Positions 61,228 to 64,000 of a stretch of 64,000 bases of DNA are shown in pieces (within the stretch, counting starts at the first letter, position 1; each line of letters begins with the position of its first letter). Both the position numbers and the translations under genes were made by a program. The stretch comes from Rhodotorula mucilaginosa (Eukaryota > Basidiomycota > Microbotryomycetes > Sporidiobolales > Sporidiobolaceae). The notes beneath the pieces were generated by a model. The model was not told the origin of the DNA. It saw only the letters and a program-made list of their open reading frames with translations, and made no database searches. The stretch lies in the NCBI GenBank assembly GCA_034406715.1, contig CP137870.1:372001-436000 (forward strand). Reading direction: 5' to 3'.

Positions 61228-62602
61228 CTACCTGCTGCGCGTCGTCCCCGACGTCCACCTCGACTCGTCCACGTGCAAGAGCGCGCGCTCGAGGGCGTCC
61301 CAGTCCCGGCACCATGCTCCGCGGGTGCTGAAGGGCTCGTCTGCCCGGATCGTCTTGAGAGACATCGAGAAGCGGTCGCCCTCGACGACGATCGGCGAGT
61401 GCCCGTATCGTGCCTTCTTCCGGCTCGCAGAGGCGCTGGAAGGCTTGGCCGACGGGAAGACCTTGTCGAGCAAGCTTGAAAAGATCTGCGAGCGGGCATA
61501 GGTCAGTCAGCTGGGAACGTCGGGGGCTTGAGGAGGCGGCGTCTGGAGAAAAAGCGCACTCCGGTCTTCGTCTCTGCCGCCACCGGACGCGGCGATCGAG
61601 GGTGGTACGATTTGGGAGAGTCTGAAAGTTGCCCGAGCAGGTGGATCTTGGACAGCGGGACGCTCCTCGGTCGCTGGCGCAGCAACTTTTGCGAAATCGG
61701 CGAGAGCGGGTTGTACAAAGTTGCGAGCGAGTCTTGCGGGAAAAGAACGGGGGAGCCGGCCGAGTTGGCCGTACGGCGCAGAGTGATCTTCACAACGTTT
61801 CTGTGAGGTAGGTAGTGAGCGAACAGACTTCAAAGACCACAGCATTCCCGGTGGCGCACCTTGTCGGTGCCCACACGCCGGCGACCACGAGGCCAGTTCC
61901 GATCGTCGCTGCGCTCCCCGCGAGGAGGTACCGTTTCCATGCCGGAGCGTTCTTGAGCTCGCCCGTCTCTTCGTCGTAGAGCTCGACTCCGACGCGGGCG
62001 AAATCGGCAATGCTGAAGGAAAAGATGGACATGACGAGGCAGAGCGAGAGCATGACGGCGGGGTTGTAGGTCGGCGTCGACGTGTAGATCACCTCCTCCG
62101 GACCTGCGTGAATTTCGAGTCTAGTCAGTCAAGGTGAACCGTATTCGGGCCTGCAGCAGAACTACTAACCATAGTTTTCAGACTTGGCTTGCTGTTCCGC
62201 TTGGGCTTGAGAGTTGGCCTCGGGTGCCCCACCCTGCGCGACGTCCGTACCAGCATGATTCGGCCTGTCTTGCGTTTGCTCTGTCGCTTGCAGTTCCGGC
62301 TGCGCGTCGAGCATCTCCTTTTCGATCTGCTCCGGCGTCGGGACCGAAGACTCTGCCGCCGCCGCCGCTGGAGGCGCCTCTCCTTCGAACAGACCGGTAC
62401 CGCCCTGTCCAACGTCGGTTCCTGCTTGGCCGGGCGTCGGCGTCCCTGCGACGGGCGTCGCTCGGGGCGCAGACTGCGGCGTCCATTTCACCTTGCGGCC
62501 CGACCGCGACGCCTTGTTCTGTAGCGGTGCAGCTGCGGCGAAGCCCCGAACCGCGTGCGGCGCTAGCCTGTGAGATACTTGCCCGAGCGTCAAGCGTAGC
62601 AT
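61228..62602 (-). CDS. Two-TM, probably mitochondrial protein, TMEM223-like
   Basis: Function unknown. Exons complement(join(61228..61485,61560..61800,61860..62103,62170..62602)), 391 aa. A basic, acid-poor N-terminus (MLRLTLGQVSHRLAPHAVRG) suggests mitochondrial import. A low-complexity Gln/Ala/Pro-rich linker follows. Then two hydrophobic segments, NPAVMLSLCLVMSIFSFSIA and YLLAGSAATIGTGLVVAGVW, separated by a short charged loop. The C-terminal domain has beta-like stretches (NVVKITLRRT; YGHSPIVVEGDRFSMSLKTI). The layout of membrane hairpin plus RSVR-like beta domain recalls TMEM223, but sequence similarity by eye is modest. The third intron was placed at GTGCGC (61559) because it joins in frame to the following conserved-looking exon; without it translation would end at 61503. 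Confidence 0.6.
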
Positions 62603-62847
62603 GGCAGCTTGATAGAGGCAGCTGAGGGCAAATCTCATCGAACGTCGAAGACGTCGATCTGACTTTTTCCACTTTTCCACTTCACGCCCAGAGGGCATTA
62701 CAGCGAGGCTGAGAACTGCTCCGATCAATTGGTACAATTCGAGAACCACAGTCGTGTCAGGCACTCCGACGAAACGCCCCTGTCCGACCACTTCGCCTAA
62801 CAGCGTCATCCGTCCGTCTCGACACGACCGGGAACGCCGTCATCAAC

Positions 62848-63712
62848 ATGTTACGCTCTTTGTGGCTCTATACGCTGCAGAATACACAGTTCGTGGTCAC
62901 GGGCCTGACTGCGTACTTCATCTTGCGGATCCGGACTGCGCACTCGCTCTGGTTCGGTGTCGGCTCTCTCGTCGCGGCGTTCACAGGTGCGCCGTCTCTT
63001 CTGTCGTCGACTCTGCCTATTTGCGTCTGCTGAACGCCAGTCTGGACTTACAGCCAAGGGCCTCAAGCGCTGCATCCGACAACCTCGACCGGTCGGGGCG
63101 AAAAAGTACGAAAAGACATACGGCATGCCTTCGACTCACTCGTCGTCGATCGCCTTCTTCGGTACCTACCTGTCCCTTTCCTCACTCCTGCTGCCGTTAC
63201 ACCCTCGCGTGACCGCGCTCTTGCCGTTCTGGGACCGGTTCGCGGCGGCCACTGCGACGGCGCTCGGACCGGGCGCCGCACAGTCTTCCTTCTGGACCTA
63301 CTTTGCCGGCGCTTGGGGCCAGAGGGCGACTCGGTTCGGACTCGCGGCGTTCTTCCTCGCCGGGAGTGCGAGCGTGTGCTGGTCGCGCGTTCGACTCGGC
63401 CACCACACGCCCGCGCAGGTCATCGCCGGCGCGTCGCTCGGATCGGCGATCGCCCTCGTCTGGATGAGCATATGGCTCGGGCTTGATGGGTGGTCCACGC
63501 TCTTCGGCCGAGACTTGGTCGGTATGGCCAGCCACGCTCCGATACCCCAACTCTTGATCGACGGCGTCAAGGTGCCAGCCTTGGAGTTTGAGCGGGCAGC
63601 AGAAGAGGCAGGCTCGATCGCTCTCGAGGCATGGCGGGGAGGACAGTGGAGCAAGCTGGCTCAGATCCGTGATGTACCCGTGCCGACCTGGCGGGCAGGG
63701 AAGGAGCTGTAG
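62848..63712 (+). CDS. PAP2-superfamily phosphatase, dolichyldiphosphatase-like
   Basis: Membrane phosphatase acting on lipid phosphates. Exons join(62848..62986,63054..63712), 265 aa. All three PAP2 signatures are present: KGLKRCIRQPRP (motif 1, KxxxxxxRP form), YGMPSTHSSS (motif 2, with PSTH instead of PSGH) and SRVRLGHHTPAQVIAG (motif 3 with the catalytic His). PSTH is normal in dolichyldiphosphatases such as Cax4, which recycle dolichyl diphosphate on the ER lumen side; that is the best match. At least four membrane segments surround the motifs, plus a C-terminal tail of about 65 residues without membrane character. Sphingoid-base-phosphate phosphatases are less likely. Confidence 0.82.
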
Positions 63713-63778
63713 ATCCGTACGCGTGAAAAGGTGAAAAGTACGTTTAAGTACAACAACAGACTGAAAGCACGGCATGAG

Positions 63779-63949
63779 CTACTTGACGATCTTCCAAGAC
63801 CCGCTGGCCGTCTTGACCACGAGCCCTTCCGCTGCGACCTTGTCCAGGAGCGCGGTGAGCTCGTCGACCGTTTTGCCTTTGTACCCGGGCGCGAGCATGT
63901 TGAGAGTCGCGTGAATGCGCGAAAGCGGCAGAGCTCCCAGATTGGTAAG
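63779..63949 (-). CDS. APC2: Anaphase-promoting complex subunit 2, last exon (5' part outside window)
   Basis: Partial. One exon of 171 nt follows a CCACCAG acceptor (63950-63952) and ends at the TAG 63779-63781. It encodes LTNLGALPLSRIHATLNMLA, then a short helical stretch and WKIVK. This matches the winged-helix (WHB) C-terminus of the cullin-like APC/C subunit Apc2 (LGxxPLxRIHxxLxMx...). The rest of the gene lies beyond 64000; bases 63950-64000 are intron and perhaps the end of the preceding exon. Identification rests on only 56 residues. Confidence 0.7.
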   Translation of the reverse strand, partial: LTNLGALPLSRIHATLNMLAPGYKGKTVDELTALLDKVAAEGLVVKTASGSWKIVK

Positions 63950-64000
63950 CTGGTGGCAAAGTCAAGGTCAGTGTCGACGTGATCAGAGCGGGAGCGTGGG

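Overview
The window looks like nuclear DNA of a basidiomycete red yeast of the Rhodotorula/Rhodosporidium/Sporobolomyces type. That is an inference from high GC, strongly C/G-ending codons, genes cut by many short (about 55-110 bp) introns with GTGAGT/GTGCGT/GTACGT donors and CTGAC-like branch sites, and gene content (ISWI, CCT2, RPN5, NPL4, lumazine synthase, aquaporin). About 29 genes are called on both strands, with about 135 introns. Exon lists were built by eye; nearly all were checked for reading-frame continuity across every junction. There are no operons, ribosome binding sites, CRISPR arrays, tRNA genes or recognisable transposons or viral remnants.

Layout. 1-1530 (-): Xaa-Pro dipeptidase, C-terminus beyond the left edge. 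1779-3876 (-): proteasome lid subunit RPN5. 4401-7000 (-): two tandem secreted paralogs of unknown function. 7000-8976: gene-poor, one doubtful small membrane ORF. 8977-10069 (-): GRF zinc-finger protein 1. 10377-11666 (+): DUF7721-type glutamine/glycine-rich protein. 11956-14297 (+): aquaporin. 14490-15910 (-): GRF zinc-finger protein 2. 16361-20465 (+): NVJ2/TEX2-like SMP-domain lipid-transfer protein. 20800-25314 (+): ISWI chromatin remodeller. 25550-27668 (-): MFS transporter. 27669-28798: gap with a TATA-like site and a micro-ORF. 28799-29639 (-): lumazine synthase. 30867-32388 (-): F-box/LRR-like protein. 32613-35028 (-): CCT2. 35176-36640 (+): UCH-type deubiquitinase. 37077-38539 (-): UTP11. 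38751-41782 (+): NPL4. 41943-44281 (-): isocitrate lyase family enzyme, probably mitochondrial 2-methylisocitrate lyase. 44510-48319 (-): UBE2O-like E2/E3. 48732-50305 (+): RFC small subunit. 50599-52177 (-): FLX1/SLC25A32-like carrier. 52926-54640 (+): monoglyceride-lipase-like hydrolase. 54752-55963 (-): XRCC2-like RecA-fold protein. 56102-57076 (+): SLX9. 57716-59385 (+): secreted aspartic protease. 59746-60828 (-): Mpv17/PMP22 family. 61228-62602 (-): two-TM, possibly TMEM223-like protein. 62848-63712 (+): PAP2 phosphatase. 63779-right edge (-): APC2 C-terminal exon.

The genes are mostly independent housekeeping functions; five of them (RPN5, UCH, NPL4, UBE2O-like, APC2) belong to ubiquitin-proteasome biology. 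The most distinctive observations are the secreted tandem pair with a perfectly conserved 45-bp block, start codons split or isolated by introns, five GC-AG introns (two of them flanking a 24-nt exon in CCT2), a 10-nt exon in the RFC gene, two GRF zinc-finger genes 4.4 kb apart sharing an intron position, and C-tracts just downstream of three 5' splice sites.
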